A stretch of 64,000 nucleotides of DNA from DAIDKA01 sp036489445 (GCA_036489445.1 DASXFV010000031.1:1-64000), one strand, 5' to 3'. Shown: positions 50,159 to 60,336, numbered from the stretch's first letter. Notes: a model not told the origin generated them from the letters alone. Numbers and translations: made by a program.

Positions 50159-50929
50159 ATGATCGATGCCCGCGCAGTCATCTCCCCACGGGCACAGTTG
50201 GATGAGACAGTGAGCGTCGGACCCTTCGCGGTGATTGGGCCAGATGTCGTGATCGGGGCGCGCTGCACGGTGGGTGCGCATGCCGTGATCGAAGGTCCGA
50301 CCCGCATCGGCGAGGACAACCAGATCTTCGCCTTCGCCGCCATCGGCGGGGCGCCGCAGGACAAGAAGTACCAGGGCGAACCCACGCAGCTCACCATTGG
50401 TGATCGCAATGTGTTTCGCGAATTCTGCACCATGAATCGCGGCACGGCCCAGGGCCATGGCCTGACGCACATTGGCTCGGACTGCCTGTTCATGGCCTAC
50501 AGCCACGTGGCGCATGACTGCACCATCGGCGACAAGGTGATCCTGGCCAATTGCGCCACCATGGGCGGGCATGTGCGGATCGGCGATTGGGTGCAGCTGG
50601 GGGGGCTCTCGGCCATCCACCAGTTCTGCAAGGTGGGGGCGCATGCCTTTGTGGCCGGCGGCGCGGTGCTGACACGCGATCTGCCCCCGTACGTCATGAT
50701 CGCCGGCAATCCCGCCAGACCTCATTCCATCAACTCGGAGGGCCTCAAGCGTCGCGGTTTCACCGAGCAACAGATCCGCAACCTGCGCGCGGCGTATCGC
50801 ATCCTGTACCGCTCGGGGCTGAAGCTGGCGGACTCGGTTGCCCAGCTGACAGCCCTCGGGCGGGACCACTCCGAGGTGCGCCCGTTGCTCGAGTTCATCG
50901 ACGCTTCCACGCGCAGCCTGGTGCGCTGA
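50159..50929 (+). CDS. lpxA: UDP-N-acetylglucosamine acyltransferase
   Basis: First lipid A step: 3-O-acylation of UDP-GlcNAc. 256 residues, a trimeric left-handed beta-helix with hexapeptides from VISPRAQLDE onward. The catalytic His is in YSHVAHDCTIGDKV; GGLSAIHQFCKVGAHAFV is conserved. The C-terminal helical part (LRAAYRILYRSGL) completes the family architecture. It starts 10 bp after fabZ. Confidence 0.97.
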   Translation: MIDARAVISPRAQLDETVSVGPFAVIGPDVVIGARCTVGAHAVIEGPTRIGEDNQIFAFAAIGGAPQDKKYQGEPTQLTIGDRNVFREFCTMNRGTAQGHGLTHIGSDCLFMAYSHVAHDCTIGDKVILANCATMGGHVRIGDWVQLGGLSAIHQFCKVGAHAFVAGGAVLTRDLPPYVMIAGNPARPHSINSEGLKRRGFTEQQIRNLRAAYRILYRSGLKLADSVAQLTALGRDHSEVRPLLEFIDASTRSLVR

Positions 50930-50952
50930 CCGACCTGCCCGGCAAGCCACCC

Positions 50953-52131
50953 ATGTCTGACCCGCTGGTGATCGGCTTGGTTGCCGGCGAATCCTCTGGT
51001 GACAGCCTCGGCGCCGCATTGCTGGATGCTTTGCGTGCCCGGACCGCAGCTCTGCAGGCCTTTGGTGTCGCGGGCCCGCGCATGCGCGCCGCCGGATGCG
51101 AAGTGTGGGCCGACTCCCATGAGCTCGCGGTCATGGGACTCATCGAACCCCTGGCGCATCTGCCGCGCCTGTTCGCTCTGCGCCGCCGCCTGGTGCGCGA
51201 TATGGTGCACAAACGCCCCCATGTGTTCGTCGGCATCGATGCGCCGGCGTTCAATATCGGGCTTGCGGCGCAGTTGCGGACACGCGGGATCCCCACCGTC
51301 CAATATGTGAGTCCCCAGGTGTGGGCCTGGCGGCCGGGGCGGGTGCGCGGCATCGCCCGCGCCTGTGACCTGGTGTTGTGCCTGTTCCCCTTCGAGAGCG
51401 ATTTCTACCGCCAGCATGGCGTGCGGGCACAGTTTGTCGGGCATCCCCTGGCCGACCAGATCCCGCTGCAGACGGACCGCGCGGCCGCCCGCCAGGCGTT
51501 GGGCCTGGATCCGCAGGGCACGATCATCGCGCTGCTGCCCGGCAGCCGCCTGGGCGAAGTGCAGCGGCTGGGCGAGGATTTCCTGCGCGCCGCACTGTGG
51601 CTGCAGGGCAGCCGACCGGACCTGCAATTCATCGCACCCATGGCGTCGCGCCAGGTTCGGGACGTATTTGCCGCGCAACGCGAGCGCATGGCCGGTGGCG
51701 TTGCCGTGCAGCTGTTCGACGGTCAGGCCCAGCAGGCGCTGATTGCCGCGGATGCGGTGCTGGTGGCCTCGGGAACGGCCACTTTGGAGACGCTGCTGAC
51801 GCGCCGTCCGATGGTGGTCGCGTACCGCTTCAGTGCGCTGACCGCCTTGCTGTTGCGCGGTCTGGGGCTGGTGAAGGTGAAGCATTTCTCGCAACCCAAC
51901 CTGCTCACCGGCAAACCCCTGGTGCCCGAGTTCCTGCAGGAGGGCGTGACGGGCGTGGCCTTGGGCCAGGCATTGCTGCGACAGATCACCGACACGGCGG
52001 GTCGGCTGCAGATCGAAGCCGAATTCCTGAAGGTGCACCAGCAGCTGCGCGTGGGCGCCGCCGACCGGGCCGCGCAGGCCATCGTGGACCTGGTCAACGA
52101 GCGCGGTGCCAGCCGCGCCGTGGCGGGTTGA
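50953..52131 (+). CDS. lpxB: Lipid A disaccharide synthase
   Basis: GT-B glycosyltransferase that joins UDP-diacylglucosamine to lipid X at the inner membrane. ATG 50953 gives 392 residues starting VIGLVAGESSGDSLGAAL, the family signature. VGIDAPAFNIGLA, YVSPQVWAW and LLPGSRLGEVQRLG follow. The open frame extends upstream inside lpxA, but that part is not coding. It lies 4 bp from rnhB. Confidence 0.96.
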   Translation: MSDPLVIGLVAGESSGDSLGAALLDALRARTAALQAFGVAGPRMRAAGCEVWADSHELAVMGLIEPLAHLPRLFALRRRLVRDMVHKRPHVFVGIDAPAFNIGLAAQLRTRGIPTVQYVSPQVWAWRPGRVRGIARACDLVLCLFPFESDFYRQHGVRAQFVGHPLADQIPLQTDRAAARQALGLDPQGTIIALLPGSRLGEVQRLGEDFLRAALWLQGSRPDLQFIAPMASRQVRDVFAAQRERMAGGVAVQLFDGQAQQALIAADAVLVASGTATLETLLTRRPMVVAYRFSALTALLLRGLGLVKVKHFSQPNLLTGKPLVPEFLQEGVTGVALGQALLRQITDTAGRLQIEAEFLKVHQQLRVGAADRAAQAIVDLVNERGASRAVAG

Positions 52132-52135
52132 GACG

Positions 52136-52753
52136 ATGATCCGCACCGAGCGCCTCACCGCCGGAGTGGATGAAGCAGGCCGGGGCCCGCTGGCCGGACC
52201 CGTGGTCGCCGCCGCGGTGATCCTGGACCCGCGGCGGCCGATCCGCGGGCTCAAGGACTCCAAGCAGCTCAGCCCGCTGATCCGCGAGCAGCTGGCCGTG
52301 CAGATCCGCGAGCGCGCACTATGCTGGGCACTGGGCTGGTCGGAGCCGGAAGAGATCGATGCCCTGAACATCCTCGAAGCCACGCATCTGGCCATGCGCC
52401 GCGCCGTGCTGGGACTTGCCATCCCGCCGCGCAGCATCCTGGTGGACGGCGATCGCTTACCCCGCCTGATCGATCTGCTGCCGGACTGCGCGGCGCGCGC
52501 CATCATCCGCGGCGACCAGCTGGAACCTGCGATCAGCGCGGCCTCGATTCTGGCCAAGACGCACCGCGATGCGCTCATGCGGATACTGGACGTCGTTTAT
52601 CCCGGGTATGGTCTGGCAGTGCACAAAGGCTATTGCACGGCGGATCATCTGGCAGCGCTGTTGCGGCAAGCCGCCTGCGCCATCCATCGGCGCAGTTTTC
52701 GCCCCGTGGCCGATCCGTCCGCACCAGGACCGGTAGAATTGGACGCCCTATGA
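52136..52753 (+). CDS. rnhB: Ribonuclease HII
   Basis: Removes ribonucleotides from DNA and RNA primers. It has 205 residues from ATG 52136. GVDEAGRGPLAGPVVAAAV holds the catalytic Asp and Glu; ILVDGDRLP and SILAKTHRD hold the other acidic residues; GYPxHKGY appears as GLAVHKGY. Its stop overlaps the dnaE ATG by 4 bp. Confidence 0.95.
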   Translation: MIRTERLTAGVDEAGRGPLAGPVVAAAVILDPRRPIRGLKDSKQLSPLIREQLAVQIRERALCWALGWSEPEEIDALNILEATHLAMRRAVLGLAIPPRSILVDGDRLPRLIDLLPDCAARAIIRGDQLEPAISAASILAKTHRDALMRILDVVYPGYGLAVHKGYCTADHLAALLRQAACAIHRRSFRPVADPSAPGPVELDAL

Positions 52754-55700
52754 AGGCGGAATTTGTCCACTTGAGGTTGCACACCGAGTTCTCCTTGGTG
52801 GACAGCATCGTGCGCGTTCCGCAGCTGCTGGCGGCGACCGTGAGTGCCGGGATGCCGGCCATTGCCGTCACCGACCAGACCAACCTGTTCGCAATGGTGA
52901 AGTTCTATCGGGAAGCCCTGAACCAGGGCGTGAAGCCCATCATCGGCGTGGATATGCTGGTCGCTGAAACCGCTGAACGTCGCGGCAGCTCCCGGCTGAC
53001 CCTGCTGTGCCAGACGCAGGCGGGCTACCGCAACGCCACCCGGCTGGTGACCCGCGCCTACCTGGAAGGGCAGAAAGCCGGGCCACCGACAGTCGAGCGC
53101 AGCTGGCTCACGGCTGAATCCCTCACCGGTCTGATTGCCCTGTCCGGCGGTGCCGCAGGCGATATCGGTTGCGCGCTGCTCAATGGCCGCACGCAGGATG
53201 CGCAGGCGCAGCTGGATGTGTGGCTGGGGTTGTTCGGTGACCGTTTTTATATCGAGCTGCAGCGCCTGGGCCGCCGCGATGAGGAGGCCTACATTGCCGC
53301 TGCCGTGGAACTGGCGGCCGCACGCGCGGTGCCGGTGGTGGCCACCAATGACGTGCGGTTCCTGGCCGCCACGGATTTCGAGACCCATGAGGCGCGCGTG
53401 TGCATCCAGGGCGGGCACCTGCTGAACGATTCGGCGCGCCCGAAGCTGTACACCCCGCAGCAGTTCCTGCGCACCCCGGCGCAGATGTGTGAGTTGTTCG
53501 CCGATGTACCCGAGGCGACCGCCAACACCGTGCAGATCGCGCGGCGCTGCAACCTGGTGCTCAATCTCGGACAGCCACGGCTGCCGGACTACCCGGTGCC
53601 GGCCGGGATGACTACCGAACGCTTCCTGGAAAGCGAGTCGGTCGCGGGCCTCGCCGCGCGACTCTCGCTCACGCATCCCTCCGGTGCTCCCGCCGGGTAT
53701 CGCGAGCGCTTGGACCTGGAGCTGCAGACCATCTGCCAGATGGGCTTCGCCGGCTACTTCCTGATCGTGGCCGACTTCATCCGCTGGGCGCGCGAGAACG
53801 CGGTCCCCGTAGGACCGGGGCGAGGCTCGGGTGCGGGCTCCCTGGTGGCCTATTGCCTGCGGATCACGGATCTGGATCCCATCGAACATGAGCTGCTGTT
53901 CGAGCGCTTCCTGAATCCCGAGCGCGTCTCCATGCCCGACTTCGATGTCGATTTCTGCATGGACGGGCGCGATCGCGTCATCGACTATGTGGCGCACAAG
54001 TACGGCCGCGACCGCGTCTCCCAGATCATCACTTACGGCACCATGGCCGCCAAGGCGGTGGTGCGTGATGTGGGCCGCGTACTGGGCCTGGGCTACGGGT
54101 TCGTCGATCGTATCGCGAAGCTGATTCCTTTTGAGCTCGGCATCACGCTGGATGATGCCCTCACCAAGGAGCCGGAACTGCGGCGGCTGTACGACTCCGA
54201 GGATGAGATCCGCAACCTCATCGACCTGGCGCGTGCGCTGGAAGGCCTCACGCGCAACGCGGGTACCCACGCCGGTGGCGTGGTGATCGCACCCTCGGTA
54301 CTCACGGATTTCGCGCCCCTGTACTGCGAAGCCGGATCCAGCAGTATCGTGACGCAGTTCGACAAGGACGATGTCGAGGCCGCGGGCCTGGTGAAGTTCG
54401 ATTTCCTGGGGCTGCGCACGCTCACCATCATCGATCGGGCGCTGAGCATCATCAACCGCACGCGCGCGGCCAGCGGTGCGGAGCCGTTCCGCCTGGAGGG
54501 CATGCCGGCCGGGGATGTGGCCACCTACACTCTGCTGAAGTCCGGTCGCACGACCGCCGTTTTCCAGCTCGAATCGCGCGGCATGCGCGATCTGATCCGG
54601 CGGCTGAAGCCGGATTGCTTTGAAGACATCGTCGCGCTGGTGGCGCTGTTTCGCCCGGGCCCGCTGGAGTCGGGCATGGTGGATGACTTCATCACGCGCA
54701 AACGCGAACCGGCGGGCGGTGTGATCGACTACCTGCATCCGGACCTGAAGCCGGTGTTGGCCCCGACCTATGGGGTCATCCTGTACCAGGAACAGGTGAT
54801 GAAGATCGCGCAGATTCTCGCCGGCTACACCCTCGGCGGCGCCGATCTGCTGCGCAAGGCCATGGGCAAGAAGAAGGCCGAGGAGATGGCCCAGCAGCGC
54901 TCGATCTTTGTCAGTGGCGCGGTGGCACGCGGGGTGCCCGAGCAGCAGGCCGCGCATATTTTCGATCTGATGGAGAAGTTCGCCGGCTACGGTTTCAACA
55001 AATCGCACTCGGCCGCCTACGCGGTGCTGTCGTACCAGACCGCTTATCTGAAGGCCCATTACACCGCGGCGTTCATGGCGGCGGTGCTCTCGGCGGACAT
55101 GGACCACACCGACAAGGTGGTCACGCTCATAGATGAGTGCAAGCAGCTGTCCCTGGCTGTGCTGCCCCCGGATGTGAACGCATCGCTGTATGAATTCGCG
55201 GTGGCGGACGCGAAGACCATTCGCTATGGACTGGGGGCGGTGAAGGGCGTGGGGCAGGGCGCCGTGGAGGGTCTGATCGCGGAACGTGAAGCCCACGGTC
55301 CTTACCGCAGTCTGGCTGAACTGTGCCGGCGCACGGATCTGACGCGCATCAACCGGCGCACGCTGGAGGCTCTGATCCGCTCCGGCAGCATGGACACCAT
55401 TGGCCCGAACCGCGCAACCTTGCTGGACAGCCTGCCGGCGGCGATGCAGCTGGGTGACCAGAATGCGCGTGCACACCAGGCCGGGCAGAACGACATGTTT
55501 GGTCTGAGCGCCATGCCGCAGCCCAGCGCCACACAGGCCGGCGACACGGTCAAAGCCATTGCGGATTTCAGCGAAGCGGTGCGCCTGCAGGGCGAGCGCG
55601 AGACTCTGGGTCTGTATCTGACGGGGCATCCCATCGACCGTTTCGAGGCGGATCTGCCGCGCTTTGCAGCCATGCGCATCGGTGAACTGATCAGCGAGCG

Positions 55701-56262
55701 GCCGGCCAGCTCCGGGGAGGGCGAGCGCGGCTTCAGCCGCGGGCGGCTGGTGACCGTGGCCGGACTGGTGGATGAGATCCGCAAGCGCGGGCAGCGCGTC
55801 AGCATCATCCTGGATGACCGCACCGGCCGGATCGAGGCCACCCTCTTTGATGAGGTGTTCCAGCGGCATCGCGAGTTGCTCGTCAAGGACGCCCTGCTGC
55901 TCGTGGAAGGGCATTTCCGTTTCGATGAGTTCGGGGATGCCTGGCGGATTTCCGTGCGCAAGATCACTGACCTCAACGCCGTGCGCGAGCAGCAGGCGCG
56001 GCGCCTGGTGCTGAAGCTGCCGCCGCAATCCGATCGCACCGCGTTCCTGACCCGCCTGGCGCAAGTGCTCACCCCCTGGCGCAACGGCCCCTGTCAGGTG
56101 ACGGTGCAGTGCCGGACGGAACAGGCGAGTGGCGCCCTGGACCTGGGCTCGGAATGGAATGTCCGTCCCGGGCGGGAGCTGCTGGAACACCTCGAGGAGT
56201 TGGTGGGCCGGGACGGCATGCGTGTACTGTATGGCCCCGTAGGAGCCCCTGGAGGGGCCTGA
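52750..56262 (+). CDS. dnaE: DNA polymerase III alpha subunit
   Basis: Replicative polymerase catalytic subunit, 1170 residues from ATG 52750. An N-terminal PHP domain (FVHLRLHTEFSLVDS) lacks some metal-binding His, so it is probably inactive for proofreading, as in E. coli. Palm catalytic residues are PDFDVDF at 396-402 and KFDFLGL near 549. The thumb and fingers include FNKSHSAAYA. The beta-clamp-binding motif QNDMFGL is at 913. An OB domain and C-terminal tau-binding region follow. It overlaps rnhB by 4 bp. Confidence 0.98.
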   Translation: MKAEFVHLRLHTEFSLVDSIVRVPQLLAATVSAGMPAIAVTDQTNLFAMVKFYREALNQGVKPIIGVDMLVAETAERRGSSRLTLLCQTQAGYRNATRLVTRAYLEGQKAGPPTVERSWLTAESLTGLIALSGGAAGDIGCALLNGRTQDAQAQLDVWLGLFGDRFYIELQRLGRRDEEAYIAAAVELAAARAVPVVATNDVRFLAATDFETHEARVCIQGGHLLNDSARPKLYTPQQFLRTPAQMCELFADVPEATANTVQIARRCNLVLNLGQPRLPDYPVPAGMTTERFLESESVAGLAARLSLTHPSGAPAGYRERLDLELQTICQMGFAGYFLIVADFIRWARENAVPVGPGRGSGAGSLVAYCLRITDLDPIEHELLFERFLNPERVSMPDFDVDFCMDGRDRVIDYVAHKYGRDRVSQIITYGTMAAKAVVRDVGRVLGLGYGFVDRIAKLIPFELGITLDDALTKEPELRRLYDSEDEIRNLIDLARALEGLTRNAGTHAGGVVIAPSVLTDFAPLYCEAGSSSIVTQFDKDDVEAAGLVKFDFLGLRTLTIIDRALSIINRTRAASGAEPFRLEGMPAGDVATYTLLKSGRTTAVFQLESRGMRDLIRRLKPDCFEDIVALVALFRPGPLESGMVDDFITRKREPAGGVIDYLHPDLKPVLAPTYGVILYQEQVMKIAQILAGYTLGGADLLRKAMGKKKAEEMAQQRSIFVSGAVARGVPEQQAAHIFDLMEKFAGYGFNKSHSAAYAVLSYQTAYLKAHYTAAFMAAVLSADMDHTDKVVTLIDECKQLSLAVLPPDVNASLYEFAVADAKTIRYGLGAVKGVGQGAVEGLIAEREAHGPYRSLAELCRRTDLTRINRRTLEALIRSGSMDTIGPNRATLLDSLPAAMQLGDQNARAHQAGQNDMFGLSAMPQPSATQAGDTVKAIADFSEAVRLQGERETLGLYLTGHPIDRFEADLPRFAAMRIGELISERPASSGEGERGFSRGRLVTVAGLVDEIRKRGQRVSIILDDRTGRIEATLFDEVFQRHRELLVKDALLLVEGHFRFDEFGDAWRISVRKITDLNAVREQQARRLVLKLPPQSDRTAFLTRLAQVLTPWRNGPCQVTVQCRTEQASGALDLGSEWNVRPGRELLEHLEELVGRDGMRVLYGPVGAPGGA

Positions 56263-56280
56263 CTTGGAACGATTACATTC

Positions 56281-57249
56281 ATGGCTGTAAACTTTCTGGA
56301 TTTCGAACAACCCATCGCCGAGCTCGAAGCGAAGATCGAGGAGCTGCGGCACGTGACCTCGGAATCCGAGGTCAATATCAAGGACGAGATTTCCCGGCTG
56401 CAGGCCAAGAGCCGGCAGCTGACGCGCAACATCTTTGCGAATCTCACCCCCTGGCAGATCACGCAGCTCGCGCGCCATCCGCAGCGGCCGTATCCGCTGG
56501 ACTACACCACCATGATCCTCAGTGAATTCCATGAGCTGCACGGCGATCGCATGTACGGGGATGACATGGCCATCGTGGGTGGCCTGGGGCGCCTGGAGAA
56601 CCGGGTGGTCATGATCATCGGCCATCAGAAGGGCCGTGACACCAAGGAGCGCGTGCGCCGCAACTACGGCATGCCCAAGCCGGAAGGCTACCGCAAGGCG
56701 CTGCGCCTGATGCGGATGGCCGAGCGCTTCGGTCTGCCCATCATCACGTTCATTGACACCCAGGGCGCCTACCCGGGCGTGGGCGCAGAGGAGCGTGGTC
56801 AGAGTGAGGCCATTGCGCGCAACCTGTTTGAAATGGCGGTGCTGGGCACGCCCATCGTCACGGTCGTGACGGGGGAGGGCGGTTCCGGTGGCGCCTTGGC
56901 AATCGGCGTCTGCGATCGGCTGATGATGCTCCAGTACAGCACCTACTCGGTGATCTCCCCGGAGGGCTGCGCCTCCATCCTGTGGCGCAGCGCGGACAAG
57001 AAAGAGGCGGCCGCCGAGGCGCTGGGGATCACCGCCGGGCGTCTGAAGCAGCTGGGTCTCATCGACGAGCTGCTGGAAGAGCCCCTGGGCGGCGCGCATC
57101 GCGATCCGGTCGCCACCGCTGCCTCGTTGAAGGAGGCGGTGATCCGCCATCTGGATGAGCTGGAGAAACTCAGCAAGGACGAGCTGGTGGCGCGCCGCGC
57201 CGAGCGGCTTGCCGGTTACGGCGTGTTCTCCGAGGACAAAGCGGAGTAG
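56281..57249 (+). CDS. accA: Acetyl-CoA carboxylase carboxyltransferase subunit alpha
   Basis: With AccD forms the carboxyltransferase that makes malonyl-CoA for fatty-acid synthesis. It has 322 residues. MAVNFLDFEQPIAELEAKIE is the typical N-terminus; GDRMYGDDMAIVGGLGR, QKGRDTKERVRRNYGMP and GEGGSGGALAIGVCDR are conserved crotonase-fold segments. It lies 18 bp after dnaE, a widely conserved pair. Confidence 0.98.
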   Translation: MAVNFLDFEQPIAELEAKIEELRHVTSESEVNIKDEISRLQAKSRQLTRNIFANLTPWQITQLARHPQRPYPLDYTTMILSEFHELHGDRMYGDDMAIVGGLGRLENRVVMIIGHQKGRDTKERVRRNYGMPKPEGYRKALRLMRMAERFGLPIITFIDTQGAYPGVGAEERGQSEAIARNLFEMAVLGTPIVTVVTGEGGSGGALAIGVCDRLMMLQYSTYSVISPEGCASILWRSADKKEAAAEALGITAGRLKQLGLIDELLEEPLGGAHRDPVATAASLKEAVIRHLDELEKLSKDELVARRAERLAGYGVFSEDKAE

Positions 57250-57253
57250 TGGC

Positions 57254-58609
57254 GTGCCGCAGCGCGGTCCGCAGGCTGATCCGGCCTGGGTCTACTCGCA
57301 GCTGCTCAGGCTGCACCCCGCAGCCGCAACAGCATCGCTGTGCGTCGCCTTCAGCGGCGGTGAGGATTCCACAGCGCTCCTGAGCCTGCTCGCGCAGCTG
57401 CCGCAGGTGCGCACGCGATTGCGCGCCGTGCATATCGATCACGGTCTGCATGCAGACTCCACCTCTTGGGTGCGGGTCTGCCGCGCAACCTGCCGCGCAC
57501 TGCACCTGCCCTTTGCGACCCGGCGGCTGGATCTGCGGCGCACCCGCGGACGCTCGCTCGAAGCGCTCGCCCGCGAGGGCCGCTATGCGGCGCTGGCCGC
57601 TGCGCTGCGTCCCGGGGAGCTGCTGCTGACCGCTCATCATCTGGAAGATCAGCTGGAAACCGTGTTGTTGCAGCTGTTGCGCGGCGCCGGGCTGCCTGGC
57701 CTCAGCGCCATGCCGGCCGTGATGCCATTGGGCTGCGGATTCCTGGTTCGACCGCTCCTCGAGCTGCCGCGCGCAGCGCTGAATGCCTGGGTGCAGACGT
57801 GCGGTGTGCAGTGTGTCGCAGATCCTGCCAACGCCGATCAGGCCTTTGACCGCAACTTCCTGCGACACCAGGTGTTGCCGCTCATCATGAGCCGCTGGCG
57901 CGGCGCGGCGCACACCGTGAGCCGCAGCGCGCGCCACATCGGCGCCGCGCAGGGCCTGCTCGAGGAGATGGCGCGAGCCGATGTGGCGCGCGCCGCCGAT
58001 GGCGCGGCGTTATCGGTCGCATCGCTGCGGGCGCTGCCGCTGCCTCGCCGGCGCAATGCATTGCGATGGTGGATCGCCCAGCGGATGGCTGGACATGGGG
58101 TTCCGGATGCGCGCCGCCTGGAGGAGATCGCGGTGACGTTGCTCGCCGCGCGAGTCGGCGCGAACCCGCAAGTGCGCTGGGGGCAGATGCGGGTGCAGCG
58201 GCATTCCGGGCGGCTGACCCTGGAGCAGGTGCAGCCGGCGAACGGCGCCTATGAACTGACCTGGAACCTGCGCCGCACCTCCCGGCTCACCCTGCCGGCG
58301 GGTGCCGGCTGGTTGGAGCTGGTGCGCTCGGCGCACGGTCCCATTGATGGCGCAGCGCTGCCTGCACAAGTGACGGTGCGCACGCGCCGCGGTGGCGAGC
58401 GGCTGCGGCCCCGCATCGGCGGACCCTCCCGCACCTTGAAAAGCCTGTTGCAGACTGAGCAGGTGCCACTGCTCGAGCGACAGCATCTGCCGCTGTTGTT
58501 TGCCGGGGAGCACCTCGCGGCGGTCGGGGACCTGTGGGTGGATGCGCGCTGGCAGTCCGGTGCGGCTACCCGAAAACACATGACGGTGTTGTGGCACAGA
58601 CCCGCGTGA
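57254..58609 (+). CDS. tilS: tRNA(Ile)-lysidine synthetase
   Basis: Converts C34 of the CAU-anticodon tRNA-Ile to lysidine, switching its reading from AUG to AUA. It has 451 residues from GTG 57254, 4 bp after accA. The PP-loop SGGEDSTALL is at 34-43; VHIDHGLHADS and LTAHHLEDQLET bind tRNA and metal; FDRNFLRHQVLPL is conserved. The C-terminal domain has GGERLRPRIGGPSRTLKSLL. The first ten codons are not conserved, so the start is approximate. Confidence 0.94.
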   Translation: MPQRGPQADPAWVYSQLLRLHPAAATASLCVAFSGGEDSTALLSLLAQLPQVRTRLRAVHIDHGLHADSTSWVRVCRATCRALHLPFATRRLDLRRTRGRSLEALAREGRYAALAAALRPGELLLTAHHLEDQLETVLLQLLRGAGLPGLSAMPAVMPLGCGFLVRPLLELPRAALNAWVQTCGVQCVADPANADQAFDRNFLRHQVLPLIMSRWRGAAHTVSRSARHIGAAQGLLEEMARADVARAADGAALSVASLRALPLPRRRNALRWWIAQRMAGHGVPDARRLEEIAVTLLAARVGANPQVRWGQMRVQRHSGRLTLEQVQPANGAYELTWNLRRTSRLTLPAGAGWLELVRSAHGPIDGAALPAQVTVRTRRGGERLRPRIGGPSRTLKSLLQTEQVPLLERQHLPLLFAGEHLAAVGDLWVDARWQSGAATRKHMTVLWHRPA

Positions 58610-58633
58610 TTTGATAGTCTGTCCGCCCGTCGA

Positions 58634-58660
58634 GCCTGCACACCTGCAGGCCATGTTTTT
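58634..58660 (+). terminator. Hairpin with T-tract in the tilS-pyrG spacer
   Basis: GCCTGCA and TGCAGGC form a 7-bp stem around CACC; TTTTT follows 4 nt after the stem. It lies 25 bp beyond the tilS stop and 24 bp before the pyrG ATG. It may terminate tilS mRNA or act as an attenuator for pyrG; the gap before the T-tract makes it weaker than the tsf terminator. Confidence 0.45.
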
Positions 58661-58683
58661 GTCCGGCGGAATCCCCTTCATCC

Positions 58684-60336
58684 ATGAGCCGTTTCGTTTT
58701 CGTAACTGGCGGTGTCGTTTCCTCGTTGGGGAAAGGCATCGCAGCCGCTTCCCTTGGCGCCATCCTCGAGGCCCGGGGCCTCACTATCGCCATGGTGAAG
58801 CTGGACCCCTATATCAATGTGGATCCGGGCACCATGAGCCCGTTCCAGCACGGTGAGGTATTCGTCACCCAGGACGGGACCGAGACGGACCTGGACCTGG
58901 GTCACTACGAGCGCTTCGTGCGCACGACCACTGGTCGGCACAGCAATTTCACCACCGGCCGGATCTACGAGCGCGTCATCGCCAAAGAGCGGCGCGGCGA
59001 CTACCTGGGCGCGACGGTGCAGGTCATTCCGCACATCACCGATGAGATCAAGCGCAGCATCAAGCTCGGCGCCAATGAGGCGGACGTGTGCATGGTGGAG
59101 ATCGGCGGCACGGTGGGCGACATCGAATCCCTGCCGTTCCTGGAAGCCATCCGCCAGCTGGGTGTTGAGCTGGGCCGCAGTAACTGCGTATTCATGCATT
59201 TGACGCTCGTTCCCGTGGTCGGCGGGCCGGACTCAGGGGAGATCAAGACCAAGCCCACGCAGCACTCCGTCAAGGAGCTGCGCGGTATCGGCATTCAGCC
59301 GGATGTACTGCTGTGCCGTTGCCGGCATCCACTGCCCGAGGAGCAGCGCCGCAAGATTGCTCTGTTCACCAATGTGGAAGAGCGCGCGGTGATCTCGGCG
59401 GTCGATTCCGATGACATCTACAAGATTCCGCTGCTGCTGCGCGAGCAGGCCCTGGATGAGATCGTCGTCAACAAGCTGGGTCTGTCCGTGCCTCAGACCG
59501 ACCTCGCCGAATGGCGCCAGGTGGTCGCCGCCAAGGCCAATCCGGACGGGCAGGTGGATGTCGCGATGGTCGGCAAGTACGTGCAGGCGCGCGATTCCTA
59601 CATCTCACTGAACGAAGCACTGACGCATGGCGGACTGAAGACCCGCACACGAGTCAACGTGCACTACATCGAATCCACCGATATCGAGCAGCACGGCACC
59701 CACGCGCTGGCGGGCATGGATGCGATCCTGGTACCCGGCGGCTTCGGTGAGCGGGGTATTGAGGGCAAGATCGCCGCGGTGCGCTATGCACGCGAGAACG
59801 GCATTCCCTACCTGGGCCTGTGCTTGGGCATGCAGATTGCCATCGTGGAATTCGGCCGCAACGTGCTGGGCTTGGGCGATGCCAACAGCACCGAGTTCAA
59901 CCGCGCCACCCCGCATGCGGTCATCGCGCTGATCGCGGAGTGGCAGGATACGGCGCACGGGTCGCAGCAGCGGGACGAGAAATCCGGCAAGGGTGGCACC
60001 ATGCGCCTGGGCGCGCAGGAGGTGCTGCTGAGCGCGGGCACGAAGGTGCGCGAGCTCTACGGTCGGGACGCCATTTTCGAGCGCCACCGTCATCGTTTCG
60101 AGTTCAACAATACCTACATGGACCGCTACACACAGGGTGGACTCAAGTTCGCGGGCCTGTCGCACGATGGCCTGGTCGAGATCATCGAGCTGCCCGGCCA
60201 TCCGTGGTTCGTGGCGACCCAGTTCCACCCCGAATTCACCTCCACGCCCCGTGACGGGCATCCGCTGTTCACCGGATTTGTCCGCGCTGCCCGGGCGCAT
60301 CGTGCATCGCAGCTGCCCGCTGCCGCGGGTGCATGA
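58684..60336 (+). CDS. pyrG: CTP synthase
   Basis: Makes CTP from UTP with ATP and glutamine. It has 550 residues. The synthetase domain begins FVFVTGGVVSSLGKGIAAAS; SPFQHGEVFVTQDGTETDLD binds substrate and Mg. The class I glutamine amidotransferase domain (from about 290) has nucleophile Cys in LGLCLGMQIA and the His/Glu pair in QFHPEFTS. Its stop overlaps the kdsA start by 4 bp. Confidence 0.98.
   Translation: MSRFVFVTGGVVSSLGKGIAAASLGAILEARGLTIAMVKLDPYINVDPGTMSPFQHGEVFVTQDGTETDLDLGHYERFVRTTTGRHSNFTTGRIYERVIAKERRGDYLGATVQVIPHITDEIKRSIKLGANEADVCMVEIGGTVGDIESLPFLEAIRQLGVELGRSNCVFMHLTLVPVVGGPDSGEIKTKPTQHSVKELRGIGIQPDVLLCRCRHPLPEEQRRKIALFTNVEERAVISAVDSDDIYKIPLLLREQALDEIVVNKLGLSVPQTDLAEWRQVVAAKANPDGQVDVAMVGKYVQARDSYISLNEALTHGGLKTRTRVNVHYIESTDIEQHGTHALAGMDAILVPGGFGERGIEGKIAAVRYARENGIPYLGLCLGMQIAIVEFGRNVLGLGDANSTEFNRATPHAVIALIAEWQDTAHGSQQRDEKSGKGGTMRLGAQEVLLSAGTKVRELYGRDAIFERHRHRFEFNNTYMDRYTQGGLKFAGLSHDGLVEIIELPGHPWFVATQFHPEFTSTPRDGHPLFTGFVRAARAHRASQLPAAAGA

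Noticed and set aside
52645..57150. A 1501-codon open frame on the minus strand opposite rnhB, dnaE and accA
   Set aside because: It has no recognisable domain, its amino-acid make-up is that of a GC-rich antisense shadow (His, Gln, Arg, Ala-rich), and the plus strand codes for clear enzymes.
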